A stretch of DNA of 10,752 nt from JAIPEK01 sp041685935 (GCA_041685935.1 JAWLES010000082.1:1-10752); one strand, 5' to 3'. Counted from the first letter of the stretch, positions 1-7,411 are shown. Notes: generated by a model from the sequence alone, not told the origin. Made by a program: numbers and translations.

Positions 1-1357
1 CAAATACAATCCCCCCTCCCACGGAAAACACCAGCCGGTTATTGAACACGGTGGCCGTGCGAATGGCAATGGAGAGATCCATGGTTTCATGAAAACTAAG
101 ATACCCGATTGCTCCTGTATACACGTGCCTGCTCACCGGCTCGAGTTCGTCTATAATCTCCATGGATCGGATTTTCGGGCAGCCTGTGACAGAGCCCCCC
201 GGGAAAGCCGCCCTTAAAAGATCAACAGAGCTTTTACCCTTCATGAGTGAGGCTTGCACCACTGATACCAGATGAAAAACATTGTCATAAGGTTCAAGCC
301 TTTTGTGCTCCGCCACCATTACACTTGCATTTTTTGCCACCCTGGACAGGTCATTTCGCATCAGGTCCACGATCATTGTCAGTTCGGCATCATCCTTGGG
401 GCTTGACAAAAGCGTATTACCGTTTTCCCTGTCCTGCCCGGGTGTCGCTCCCCTTGGGATGGTTCCTTTTATCGGCCTTGTTTCAATCTTTTCCCCGTCC
501 CTACTGATAAACCGCTCAGGCGAGGTTGAGATGATCTGATGATCCCCTGCATTCACAAACGCAAAAAACGGTGCGGGATTGTTTTTGTAAAGAGCGGAAA
601 ACAGTGCATATGCATCTCCGGAGAAAGAGGTTTCAAAACGCTGGGACAGGTTCGCCTGGTAGATATCCCCTGCCTTGAGATAATTAATTACCTTTTCAGC
701 CGCCTCAATATATTCCGATTTTGTAAAAGTGGAAGTAAAACCCGAGGAATCAATAAAAAAATCCCCTTTCCCGGAGGAGAAGTTCGCAAGCTGATTAAAA
801 AAATCATCCCGCAGCCTCTTGGCGCAGCTGTCACTGGAGCTTGAACTATTTTCATATCCCAGGCGCGGCACTGCAAGGGTTGTGGTTCCGCTCTCCTTGT
901 CATGGATCAGAATCTGCGAAGGGGCGTACAGGCAGATATCAGGCAGCGGGGAAGCAAGACAGGTGCGTGGAAGCGTTTCAATCCGGTCCTTGAGATCATA
1001 GGCAAAATAACCGAAAAAGCCTGCGGCTGCAGGCAAATCCGAAGACAGCGCCCCTGTGCTGAGTTTGTTTACCAGGGCATCGATAAAATCCAGGGGATTC
1101 CGGGTAACTTCGGTTTTCCTTCCCAGGTGGCGGATTTTCAGGGTGTTCCGTTTGGAAGAAACCGACAGCCAGGGATTTGCCGCAAGAAAATGAAACCTTG
1201 CAGAGTCAAGGTCCCCGCCGCTCAGCAAAACAACCGTTCCGGGCTTTTGTGCGAACCGGCCTGCGACCTCTTCAAACGGCTTATCAAGAGAGACTGATTC
1301 AAAATAAACAGACTCTATCACCGGCAGTCGTGAAAATACGGCATCATCCTGATTCAT
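1..1357 (-). CDS. pabB: Aminodeoxychorismate synthase component I (PabB), 3' end cut by window edge
   Basis: This enzyme converts chorismate and ammonia to 4-amino-4-deoxychorismate, the first step of p-aminobenzoate and folate synthesis; the ammonia comes from a PabA/TrpG glutaminase partner not seen here. I read 452 codons without a stop from the ATG at 1357, so with E. coli PabB about 453 residues long only a short C-terminal part should be missing. The N-terminal domain shows GFFGYFAYD (about 113-121). The chorismate-binding domain shows GDIYQANLSQ (about 230-239), STSPER, PIKGT (K297), IVDLMRNDLSRV, TGCPK, and GAIGYLS and GGGIV near the edge. Lysine in PIKGT is the PabB signature; anthranilate synthase TrpE normally has PIAGT. 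The start is 50 bp past the upstream hydrolase stop, behind a G-rich stretch; a GTG two codons upstream (1361-1363) is possible. A C-terminal fusion to aminodeoxychorismate lyase cannot be excluded. Confidence 0.93.
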   Translation of the reverse strand, partial: MNQDDAVFSRLPVIESVYFESVSLDKPFEEVAGRFAQKPGTVVLLSGGDLDSARFHFLAANPWLSVSSKRNTLKIRHLGRKTEVTRNPLDFIDALVNKLSTGALSSDLPAAAGFFGYFAYDLKDRIETLPRTCLASPLPDICLYAPSQILIHDKESGTTTLAVPRLGYENSSSSSDSCAKRLRDDFFNQLANFSSGKGDFFIDSSGFTSTFTKSEYIEAAEKVINYLKAGDIYQANLSQRFETSFSGDAYALFSALYKNNPAPFFAFVNAGDHQIISTSPERFISRDGEKIETRPIKGTIPRGATPGQDRENGNTLLSSPKDDAELTMIVDLMRNDLSRVAKNASVMVAEHKRLEPYDNVFHLVSVVQASLMKGKSSVDLLRAAFPGGSVTGCPKIRSMEIIDELEPVSRHVYTGAIGYLSFHETMDLSIAIRTATVFNNRLVFSVGGGIVF

Positions 1358-1407
1358 AAACACCCCCGGTTTTTTGCAGTACGAATGTGCAGCACTCGGC
1401 GGCGGCT

Positions 1408-2034
1408 TCAGGAAAAGAAAGGATTGATTTTCTTTTCCCTTCCGATGGAGGTTTCAGGTCCGTGGCCGGTATACACCACCGTATCATCCGGAAGATTGAA
1501 AAGCCTTGTTTTTATGCTTGAAATCAGAGTGTCGAAATCACCGCCCGGCAGGTCGGTTCTGCCGATTGAGCCTGCAAACAGGGTGTCGCCGGAAAAAAGG
1601 ACTTTATCAGGCTCGGAATAAAGGCATATACATCCTCTGGAATGGCCCGGCGTATGAATCACGGTCAGGGCATGATCACCGAATTCAATCCTGTCATTGT
1701 CAGCCAGGTACCGGTCAGCACCGGGAGAATTGTCCGCTGAAAGGCCGAACGCCCTGGCATGGGTGGAAAGTTCCGAGAGCATGGGTTCATCCTCGCGGTG
1801 AATCATCAATTCGGCTCCTGTCACTTCCTTGAGTCTCTTGTTGGCTCCCACATGATCAAAATGGCCATGGGTGTTGATAATATGCTTTACTTTGAGTTCA
1901 TCCCCTGAAAGGGTCATGAGCACTTTGTCCGCCTCATCCCCCGGATCCAGAACCACCGCCTCTTTGGTCCGTTCGCAGCCGAGTATGTAGCAGTTGGCCA
2001 TGATCGGGCCCAACTCAAGTCTTTTGATAATCAA
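1408..2034 (-). CDS. Metallo-beta-lactamase-fold hydrolase, glyoxalase II-like (YcbL/GloB family)
   Basis: This is a 208-residue protein of the metallo-beta-lactamase superfamily, probably a thioester hydrolase of the short glyoxalase II-like (YcbL) type that acts in the cytoplasm. The metal site is complete: THGHFDHVG gives H56, H58, D60 and H61, followed by H131 in HTPGHS, D150 in FSGDTLF and H191 in YTGHG. That set supports a two-metal centre. No signal peptide is visible, and the protein lacks the long C-terminal substrate-binding domain of classical GloB (about 250 residues), so glutathione specificity is uncertain. The start is a TTG codon (2034-2032), chosen because a strong GGGAGG Shine-Dalgarno lies six bases upstream and the family's usual N-terminal strand begins there. 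It lies 21 bp after nusB and ahead of pabB. The true substrate is unknown; other acyl-thioesters are possible. Confidence 0.88.
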   Translation of the reverse strand: MIIKRLELGPIMANCYILGCERTKEAVVLDPGDEADKVLMTLSGDELKVKHIINTHGHFDHVGANKRLKEVTGAELMIHREDEPMLSELSTHARAFGLSADNSPGADRYLADNDRIEFGDHALTVIHTPGHSRGCICLYSEPDKVLFSGDTLFAGSIGRTDLPGGDFDTLISSIKTRLFNLPDDTVVYTGHGPETSIGREKKINPFFS

Positions 2035-2040
2035 AACAAA

Positions 2041-2046
2041 CCTCCC
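2041..2046 (-). promoter_or_regulatory. Ribosome binding site fixing a TTG start
   Basis: GGGAGG on the minus strand, six bases before the TTG at 2034-2032. It lies in the short nusB-hydrolase gap and is the main argument for using TTG rather than an internal ATG. Confidence 0.75.
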
Positions 2047-2055
2047 TGAATTAGT

Positions 2056-2472
2056 TCATTGACTTTCCTGATGCAGTCTCACCCTGTCCAGAACCCCGTT
2101 TATGAAAGGGGCTGATTCCCGGGTACCGAATCGCTTTCCTATTTCCACAGCCTCGTTGATGGTGACACTTGCCGGGATATCCGGGCATTCCAGAAGTTCA
2201 AATGCCGCGGCACGCATGATATTCCGGTCAACAAAAGGCATTCTGGCAACCCTCCAGTTCCTGGAACACGTGCTGAGCAAAAGATCGATCTCTGATTGCC
2301 GCTCTTTAACCCCCTGTACCAGCGTCAGAAAAAAAGGCTTTGCCTCTTCATCCATCATATCGCTGAAGTTTTCGCAAAAGAGAGACAGCATCTCTTCGGT
2401 TTCCCCCTTTTCAAAATCAAAATAAAAAAGGGCCTGTAACGCCAGCTCCCTAGCTCTTCTGCGGCTTCCCAT
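2056..2472 (-). CDS. nusB: Transcription antitermination factor NusB
   Basis: NusB binds boxA RNA together with NusE (ribosomal protein S10) and supports processive transcription of rRNA operons. The 138-residue product matches the usual length. It begins MGSRRRARELALQALF, the typical basic first helix of NusB. It also shows FVDRNIMRAAAFELL (about 85-100), the IPASVTINEAVEIGKRFG segment, and FINGVLDRV near the end, all characteristic of the all-helical NusB fold. The reading frame stays open 99 bases further upstream, but that extension runs through ribH coding sequence and has no NusB-like residues. I therefore chose the ATG at 2472, preceded by GGAAGG eight bases upstream. The gene overlaps the end of ribH by 23 bp, so translation is probably coupled. 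ribH-nusB is a very common bacterial gene pair. Confidence 0.95.
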   Translation of the reverse strand: MGSRRRARELALQALFYFDFEKGETEEMLSLFCENFSDMMDEEAKPFFLTLVQGVKERQSEIDLLLSTCSRNWRVARMPFVDRNIMRAAAFELLECPDIPASVTINEAVEIGKRFGTRESAPFINGVLDRVRLHQESQ

Positions 2473-2947
2473 GATCCGGGCCTTCCATAAGATGGGACAG
2501 GTTGGCCATTTCCACGGCAGCCAGAGCGGAATCAAATCCCTTGTTTCCGGCCTTTGTGCCGGCCCTTTCAATGGCCTGCTCTATGGTTTCCGTGGTCAGG
2601 ATACCGAAAATAACCGGAAGGCCCGTTTCCAGAGTCACCGCAGCCACTCCCTTGGAAACCTCAGCACATACATAGTCATAATGGCTGGTGGCTCCGCGTA
2701 TCACCGCACCCAGGCATATTACGGCGTCATAACGTCTGGAACGTGCCATTTTCTGGGCGGCAAGGGGTATTTCAAAAGACCCCGGCACCTTGAGGATCGT
2801 GATATCTTCATCCAGGGCCCCGCTTCGGGTCAAGGCATCTACGGCCCCGCTTACCAGTTTTTCAGTGATAAAATCATTAAACCGTCCCGCAACGATTCCA
2901 AACCTTTTCCCTTCGGCTCTCAAACCGGCTTCAATAATCTCAGGCAT
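2450..2947 (-). CDS. ribH: 6,7-dimethyl-8-ribityllumazine synthase
   Basis: Lumazine synthase condenses 5-amino-6-ribitylamino-uracil with 3,4-dihydroxy-2-butanone 4-phosphate to give 6,7-dimethyl-8-ribityllumazine, the penultimate step of riboflavin synthesis. The 165-residue protein carries the family hallmarks: FGIVAGRFND (16-25) at the first strand, VPGSFEIP (54-61), GAVIRGATSHYDYV (80-93) with the conserved catalytic histidine H89, and AGTKAGNKG, whose Lys and Gly residues help bind phosphate. Family members form pentamers or 60-subunit capsids; the sequence does not tell which. The ATG at 2947 has an AAAGGA-type Shine-Dalgarno upstream and lies 38 bp after the ribBA stop. The C-terminal tail (MEGPDHGKPQKS) goes beyond the conserved core and overlaps the nusB start. 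Confidence 0.97.
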   Translation of the reverse strand: MPEIIEAGLRAEGKRFGIVAGRFNDFITEKLVSGAVDALTRSGALDEDITILKVPGSFEIPLAAQKMARSRRYDAVICLGAVIRGATSHYDYVCAEVSKGVAAVTLETGLPVIFGILTTETIEQAIERAGTKAGNKGFDSALAAVEMANLSHLMEGPDHGKPQKS

Positions 2948-2985
2948 TTTTATATCCTTTAGTTCAATGGTTCAGAGTACAGCAG

Positions 2986-4191
2986 TCAGCATATTTTTAA
3001 AGTATGACCCATTTTCAGCTGCTTGCACTCAAGATATCCCTTGTTGTGGCTGTTCGGCTCGATCTCAATGGGCACCTGTTCTTCAATGCTCAAACCGTAC
3101 CCCTCCAGGCCGACCATCTTTTTCGGGTTGTTAGTCATAAGCCTCATTTTTCTCACCCCCAGGTCAACCAGTATCTGGGCGCCTACGCCGTACTCCCTCA
3201 AGTCGTCCTTGAATCCGAGCTTAAGGTTGGCCTCCACTGTATCATACCCCTGGCACTGGTACTCATACGCCTTCAACTTGTTGACAAGCCCGATTCCCCG
3301 GCCTTCCTGCCTGAGATACACAATCACTCCCGAACCCTCCTCACCGATCATCTCCATGGCCTTGTGAAGCTGGTCCGCACAGTCGCAGCGCAGCGAACCG
3401 AAAATATCCCCGGTCATGCACTCCGAATGAACTCTTACCATAGTGGGGGTTTCCGGGTCGATCTCCCCTTTGACCATGGCAATGTGGGTTAAATTGTCAA
3501 TATCGTTTTCATAGGCAATGATTCTGAATTCCCCGCCGAATCTGGTAGGAATGCTTGTGGCTGCGGCCTGCTTAACAAACGATTCTGTCCTGAGTCTGTA
3601 CTCAACAAGATCCGCAATGGTGCAGATACCGATGCCGTGCTCTTTTGCAAACTCTTCAAGGGAAGGCATACGCGCCATTGTCCCGTCTTCGTCCATTATT
3701 TCACAGATGACGCCGGCAGGTTTCATCCCTGCGAGCCTGGCAAGGTCAACGGATCCTTCGGTCTGGCCTATACGAACCATGACCCCTCCGTCCTTGGCCC
3801 GCAAGGGGAATACGTGCCCCGGTCGAACAAGGTCGCCCGGTTTTGCATCATCAGCCATGGCAGCCTGTATTGTGGTGGCGCGGTCGGCAGCAGAAATACC
3901 TGTGGTAACACCCTCTTTGGCTTCGATTGATACGGTGAACCCGGTTTCGAACTGAGAAGTATTGTTGTCAACCATCAGGGGGAGCTTGAGCTGATCGGCT
4001 CTTTCCCCGGTCATGGAAAGGCAGATCAGGCCTCTGCCGTATTTTGCCATAAAATTTACAGCTTCGGGGGTGACGGCCTCTGCCGCCATTGTCAGATCCC
4101 CTTCGTTTTCCCTGTCTTCGTCATCAACCAGTATGACCATTTTCCCCTGCCTGATCTCGGATATGGCCTGCTCAATTGTTAAATGCGGCAT
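2986..4191 (-). CDS. ribBA: Bifunctional 3,4-dihydroxy-2-butanone-4-phosphate synthase / GTP cyclohydrolase II
   Basis: A 401-residue two-domain enzyme feeding both branches of riboflavin synthesis. Residues 1 to about 205 form the RibB domain, which makes 3,4-dihydroxy-2-butanone 4-phosphate from ribulose-5-phosphate. It shows DDEDRENEGDL (23-33), the acidic metal- and substrate-binding loop, and GHVFPLRAKDGG (125-136). Residues from about 210 form the RibA domain, which opens GTP to a diaminopyrimidine. Its zinc cysteines C258, C269 and C271 (SECMTGD, GSLRCDC) and the RQEGRGIGL loop (294-302) are intact, so both halves look functional rather than a RibBX-type remnant. One oddity is that the RibB motif usually written GHTEA reads GQTEG, placing Q143 where E. 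coli RibB has a metal-ligand histidine. The ATG at 4191 has AAGGGA nine bases upstream, and the gene begins 16 bp after ribE. Confidence 0.96.
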   Translation of the reverse strand: MPHLTIEQAISEIRQGKMVILVDDEDRENEGDLTMAAEAVTPEAVNFMAKYGRGLICLSMTGERADQLKLPLMVDNNTSQFETGFTVSIEAKEGVTTGISAADRATTIQAAMADDAKPGDLVRPGHVFPLRAKDGGVMVRIGQTEGSVDLARLAGMKPAGVICEIMDEDGTMARMPSLEEFAKEHGIGICTIADLVEYRLRTESFVKQAAATSIPTRFGGEFRIIAYENDIDNLTHIAMVKGEIDPETPTMVRVHSECMTGDIFGSLRCDCADQLHKAMEMIGEEGSGVIVYLRQEGRGIGLVNKLKAYEYQCQGYDTVEANLKLGFKDDLREYGVGAQILVDLGVRKMRLMTNNPKKMVGLEGYGLSIEEQVPIEIEPNSHNKGYLECKQLKMGHTLKIC

Positions 4192-4207
4192 ATGGAATTG
4201 TCCCTTT

Positions 4208-4873
4208 TTATAAAAATCCTGTTTTTCCCAGAAGGTCCATGCTGATATCGCTCCCTGCCCTGCCGGCTCCGCTGTTTCCAGTCCGGCTCCCCCCTAGAAA
4301 CTTCTTTACATATTTACCGATCATATCGGTTTCTATATTCACACTGTCCCCGGGGACTCTGGATTCAATGGTCGTGAGCCCGGCAGTATGCGGAATTATA
4401 CTGACTTCGAATGAATTGTCAGTACAACTGTTTACAGTAAGACTGATTCCGTCGATTGCAACCGATCCTTTTTCAATCATCTCGTCAAGAAGTGCCGGGT
4501 CAGCTTGCACGGATATGATCCAGGCGTTGCTGGCCCTGGTTTTCGAAGCAATCGTTCCTGTTCCGTCGATATGTCCGGACACGAGATGGCCGTCGATTCG
4601 ATCAGAGATTTTCAGCGCCCGTTCCACATTCACCCTGTCACCGGGGGCTGCGGTACGGAATGTGGTCCGTTGAACCGTTTCCGGAGCCACGTCCACTTCA
4701 AACAGATGCTTTTGAATTTTAACTGCGGTAAGGCAGGCTCCGTTCACTGCAATGGAATCCCCTGTCTTTGTTTCGGAAAGGTCGACACGGGTCTCGACAG
4801 CAAGGATGCGTCCTTCCCCGTTCGGCTCGATCCGCCTTATCGTCCCGGGGCCTTCGATTATTCCGGTGAACAC
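4208..4873 (-). CDS. ribE: Riboflavin synthase (alpha subunit type)
   Basis: Riboflavin synthase dismutates two molecules of 6,7-dimethyl-8-ribityllumazine into riboflavin and the ribitylamino-uracil precursor. The 221-residue protein has the expected two tandem lumazine-binding barrels. The first opens with the invariant MFTGIIE and contains NGACLT (about 44-49) and GHLVSGHIDGTG, which begins the second barrel. The second barrel repeats the pattern with GSVAIDGISLTVN (about 137-149) and GLTTI. The C-terminus, with SRTGNSGAGRAGSD, looks low in complexity and probably flexible. The start codon is GTG (4873-4871), supported by a near-perfect GGAGGTG five bases upstream and by the family's fixed MFTG N-terminus. 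It overlaps the last 16 bases of ribD, so the ribosome site lies inside ribD coding sequence. The gene is called ribC in some species. Confidence 0.96.
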   Translation of the reverse strand: MFTGIIEGPGTIRRIEPNGEGRILAVETRVDLSETKTGDSIAVNGACLTAVKIQKHLFEVDVAPETVQRTTFRTAAPGDRVNVERALKISDRIDGHLVSGHIDGTGTIASKTRASNAWIISVQADPALLDEMIEKGSVAIDGISLTVNSCTDNSFEVSIIPHTAGLTTIESRVPGDSVNIETDMIGKYVKKFLGGSRTGNSGAGRAGSDISMDLLGKTGFL

Positions 4874-6000
4874 TTTTTCACCTCCGGCATCATACCTTTC
4901 ACATAACCCTGGATCAGTACATCATCACCGAACCTGTCAACCTTGAGCCTGTCAAGGCTGAAGGCCCTGTCCATGAACGCGGCACCGGGTCCCTTACAGA
5001 TCGAAACCCCGTCATCCCCGCCAAGAATCCGGGGGGCCTTGAAAAACATCGCCTTGTTCACAAGCTGTTTGTTGAAAAAAGAGGCGATCACTTCAGCACC
5101 GCCTTCCACCAGCAGACTTGTTACTCCCATTTTGCCGAGTATTTCCATCAGACCGGTTATATCCACCCTTGAATCTTTGCCGCCGACATCCAGGACACGG
5201 ATTCCGCTTTTTTCGAGACGCTCTTTCTTTTCCGCCTGCACACGGGATTCACCGGCAGTTACAATCAATGTGGAGGCATTGGACTTCTGGTGCAGAAGCC
5301 GTGCACCTTCATCAATGGACAGCCTGCTGTCCAGGATGACCCTCAAGGGATCTTTGGCATCAACTCCCTCTATCCTTGTGGTGAGGGAAGGATTATCCGC
5401 CTTCACGGTTCCGGCTCCTACCAGGATGGCATCGGATGCATGGCGCATCATATGCACATGGCGCCGGGAATTTTCATTGGTGATCCATTTGGAATCCCCG
5501 GTGGATGTCGCAATCCTGCCGTCCAGGGTTGAAGCGCACTTTACCGTGACAAAAGGGGTTCTGGTGCGTGTGTACCATATAAAATCCTCTATAAGTTCCC
5601 TGTTTTTTTCCAGGAGAACATCCGTCACCACTTCAATACCTGAAGCTTTCAGTGTTTCGACACCCCGGCCGCATACGTTGGGGTTCGGATCACGGATTCC
5701 GACGACAACGCGCTGAATTCCGGCATCAATGATCGCCCGTGTGCATGGCGGGGTTTTACCCTGATGGTTACAGGGTTCCAGGGTCACATAGAGCGTGGCG
5801 TTTTCAGCTCTTTCACCTGCCTGTGCAAGGGCAACCAATTCTGCATGATCAAGGCCCGCAGCCCCATGCCATCCCTGCCCCGCCACCTCGTTTCCCGTTA
5901 CCACAACCGCCCCGACAACAGGGTTCGGTGATACGAACCCCCTGCCTTTTTCCGCCAGAGAGACGGCAAGCTCCATATATTGTTCGTCAGTCGTCAGCAT
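4858..6000 (-). CDS. ribD: Bifunctional riboflavin biosynthesis deaminase/reductase RibD
   Basis: RibD deaminates the pyrimidine product of GTP cyclohydrolase II and then reduces its ribosyl chain with NADPH. Counting from the ATG at 6000 the protein has 380 residues. The N-terminal cytidine-deaminase-like domain holds the zinc site: H52 and the proton-shuttling E54 in DHAEL, with C77 and C86 in PCNHQGKTPPC. The reductase domain begins near residue 150 (TPFVTVKCASTLDGR) and shows GDSKWIT, HASDAILVGAGTVKADNP and LLVEGGAEV, as in other RibD proteins. The chosen start overlaps the nrdR stop by 14 bp. An in-frame ATG at 6024 would add eight residues (MGAAPRPA) and has GGA/AGAGG bases closer to it, so it is a real alternative; homologues usually start near the DEQYM motif. 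It overlaps ribE by 16 bp. Confidence 0.95.
   Translation of the reverse strand: MLTTDEQYMELAVSLAEKGRGFVSPNPVVGAVVVTGNEVAGQGWHGAAGLDHAELVALAQAGERAENATLYVTLEPCNHQGKTPPCTRAIIDAGIQRVVVGIRDPNPNVCGRGVETLKASGIEVVTDVLLEKNRELIEDFIWYTRTRTPFVTVKCASTLDGRIATSTGDSKWITNENSRRHVHMMRHASDAILVGAGTVKADNPSLTTRIEGVDAKDPLRVILDSRLSIDEGARLLHQKSNASTLIVTAGESRVQAEKKERLEKSGIRVLDVGGKDSRVDITGLMEILGKMGVTSLLVEGGAEVIASFFNKQLVNKAMFFKAPRILGGDDGVSICKGPGAAFMDRAFSLDRLKVDRFGDDVLIQGYVKGMMPEVKKCSPE
4879..4885 (-). promoter_or_regulatory. Strong ribosome binding site for ribE, inside the ribD 3' end
   Basis: GGAGGTG on the minus strand, followed by a five-A spacer and the GTG start of riboflavin synthase. It lies just upstream of the ribD stop and should allow re-initiation at ribE. 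Confidence 0.8.
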
Positions 6001-6493
6001 GGCCGGGCGGGGGGCCGCTCCCATCCTCTTTCCGATTCTTTTCCGCCGGAATAATGCTTTTCAGTTCCCTGATAAAATCATCCACATCCTTGAATTCCCT
6101 GTATACCGAGGCGAACCTTACGTAGGCCACATCATCAAGTTTTTGCAGGTGACCCATCACTTTCTCCCCCACAACCCTTGAAGAGACCTCCTTGTAGTTG
6201 GCTTCACGCAGGTCCTTCTCCACGGAGGATATGATGTTTTCCATCTGATCAACGCTGATTGCCCTTTTTTCGCAAGCCTTTTTCACGCCGGTCAGGACCT
6301 TGTCCCGGCTGAACTCTTCCCGGCGGGTATCTTTTTTTATGATCATAAACGGAACATCCTCGATCCGTTCATATGTGGTAAAGCGTTTTGAACAAATCTG
6401 GCATTCACGCCTTCTGCGTATCTCGAATTCGTTTTTCCCGGGCCTTGAATCCATAACCCGGGTATTGATTTCATTGCAGTACGGGCATTTCAT
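5987..6493 (-). CDS. nrdR: Transcriptional repressor NrdR
   Basis: NrdR represses ribonucleotide reductase operons by binding NrdR boxes in an ATP/dATP-dependent way. The 168-residue protein starts MKCPYCNE and has a complete zinc ribbon (C3, C6, C31, C34) within the RRRRECQICSKRFTTYER segment. An ATP-cone domain follows, with MIIKKDTRREEFSRDKVLTGV at about 50-70, KACEKR, and the VGEKVMGHLQKLDDVAYVRFASVYREF region. NrdR is usually near 150 residues; the extra tail (from about 149, with GSGPPPGHADD) is charged and proline/glycine rich and overlaps the ribD start. The ATG at 6493 directly follows the dCMP deaminase stop with one base between. No ribonucleotide reductase gene is in the window, so its targets lie elsewhere. 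nrdR next to ribD is a common bacterial arrangement. Confidence 0.96.
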   Translation of the reverse strand: MKCPYCNEINTRVMDSRPGKNEFEIRRRRECQICSKRFTTYERIEDVPFMIIKKDTRREEFSRDKVLTGVKKACEKRAISVDQMENIISSVEKDLREANYKEVSSRVVGEKVMGHLQKLDDVAYVRFASVYREFKDVDDFIRELKSIIPAEKNRKEDGSGPPPGHADD

Positions 6494-6494
6494 A

Positions 6495-6968
6495 TCATAC
6501 GTCCGGCTGAGCCTGCATTTTTACAAGTTCGACACCTGCCTGGTCAAACATCTGAAAAGCCATGGGATCATCATATCCATTACGGTAAAAAACCTTTTCA
6601 ATCCCGGCGTTGATGATCATTTTAGTACAGATGGAACAGGGAAGATTGGTGCAGTAAAGAACCGAGCCCCGGACGGAAACCCCGTGATATGCAGCCTGAA
6701 TAATAGCGTTCTGTTCCGCGTGAACACCCCGGCAGAGTTCGTGCTTTTCTCCTGAAGGCACATCAAGCTGCTCCCTCAGACACCCGGTGTCCCTGCAGTG
6801 GCTGATGCCGGCGGGCGCTCCGTTATAGCCGGTGCAGAGAATCCGCTTGTCCTTTACAAGTATGGCTCCCACCTTCCGCCTTATACAAGTAGCGCGGGTG
6901 GCTACCAGCTCTGTGATCCCCATGAAGTATTCGTGCCATTCCGGCCTTGATTCAGATATATTCGGCAT
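6495..6968 (-). CDS. Deoxycytidylate (dCMP) deaminase
   Basis: This zinc enzyme deaminates dCMP to dUMP, the substrate for thymidylate synthase. The 157-residue protein shows the deaminase catalytic site GVHAEQNAI (H83 as zinc ligand, E85 as proton shuttle) and NLPCSICTKMI (C111 and C114 as zinc ligands). It also has the dCMP-deaminase (ComEB-like) features YNGAPAG (48-54), the extra HCRDTGCLR segment and ELCRGVHAE. The ATG at 6968 is chosen because the protein then begins close to the conserved PEWHEYFM helix. An in-frame ATG at 7028 would add 20 residues lying wholly inside rpiB coding sequence. With this start the gene overlaps the rpiB stop by 17 bp; the Shine-Dalgarno is weak (GAGAG, distant), consistent with coupled translation. 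It is grouped with nrdR, which fits a shared role in deoxynucleotide supply. Confidence 0.93.
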   Translation of the reverse strand: MPNISESRPEWHEYFMGITELVATRATCIRRKVGAILVKDKRILCTGYNGAPAGISHCRDTGCLREQLDVPSGEKHELCRGVHAEQNAIIQAAYHGVSVRGSVLYCTNLPCSICTKMIINAGIEKVFYRNGYDDPMAFQMFDQAGVELVKMQAQPDV

Positions 6969-7401
6969 CGATACTGTTAATTCTCTCTGAATGGCGTCCT
7001 CCTTCAAACCCGGTCTCCAGCCATTCACTCACAATCTCGCAGGCAAGCATGTCTCCGATGACCCTTGCACCCAGTACAAGAATATTGGCGTTGTTGTGCC
7101 GCCTGCTCATGCGTGCGGAGAACAGATCACTGCATAGAGCGGCCCTTACTCCGGGATACCGGTTTGCCACCATGGACATGCCGATCCCTGTGCCGCAAAG
7201 CAGAATTCCACGATCAAATTCCTGATCCGCCACAGCTTTTGCCACCTTTTTCCCGAAATCAACGTAGCTTACGGAACTCTCTCCGGCGGTTCCGGCATCC
7301 TTGACACCGATTCCCATATCCGCCAGATGCTTTCTGATTTTTTCCTTGAGTTCATAGGCAGCATGATCACTGCCGATGATAACTGTTTCCTTGTTTTCCA
7401 C
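6952..7401 (-). CDS. rpiB: Ribose-5-phosphate isomerase B
   Basis: RpiB interconverts ribose-5-phosphate and ribulose-5-phosphate in the pentose phosphate pathway. The 149-residue protein matches the RpiB/LacA/LacB family: IIGSDHAAYELK (8-19) near the N-terminus, GILLCGTGIGMSMVANR (65-81) with the catalytic-base cysteine C69, and LCSDLFSARMSRRHNNANILVLGARVIG in the middle. It is not related to the larger RpiA type. The start is GTG (7401-7399), with AGAGG seven bases upstream; that Shine-Dalgarno overlaps the acpP stop codon. Its product, ribulose-5-phosphate, is a direct substrate of the RibB domain encoded further along the same strand. Allose-6-phosphate isomerase activity, known for some RpiB proteins, cannot be judged here. 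Confidence 0.95.
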   Translation of the reverse strand: MENKETVIIGSDHAAYELKEKIRKHLADMGIGVKDAGTAGESSVSYVDFGKKVAKAVADQEFDRGILLCGTGIGMSMVANRYPGVRAALCSDLFSARMSRRHNNANILVLGARVIGDMLACEIVSEWLETGFEGGRHSERINSIDAEYI

Positions 7402-7411
7402 GGCCCGGCCT

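Noticed and set aside
1..1357. Left gene as anthranilate synthase TrpE or isochorismate synthase
   Set aside because: PIKGT with lysine at 297 and the FFGYFAYD N-terminal motif fit PabB; TrpE normally has PIAGT.
2473..2571. N-terminal extension of NusB
   Set aside because: It lies inside ribH coding sequence, and the typical NusB N-terminus starts exactly at the internal ATG at 2472.
4943..5716. Plus-strand open frame (257 codons) opposite ribD
   Set aside because: It is serine/arginine-rich, low-complexity translation antisense to a well-supported enzyme, so it is treated as a shadow.
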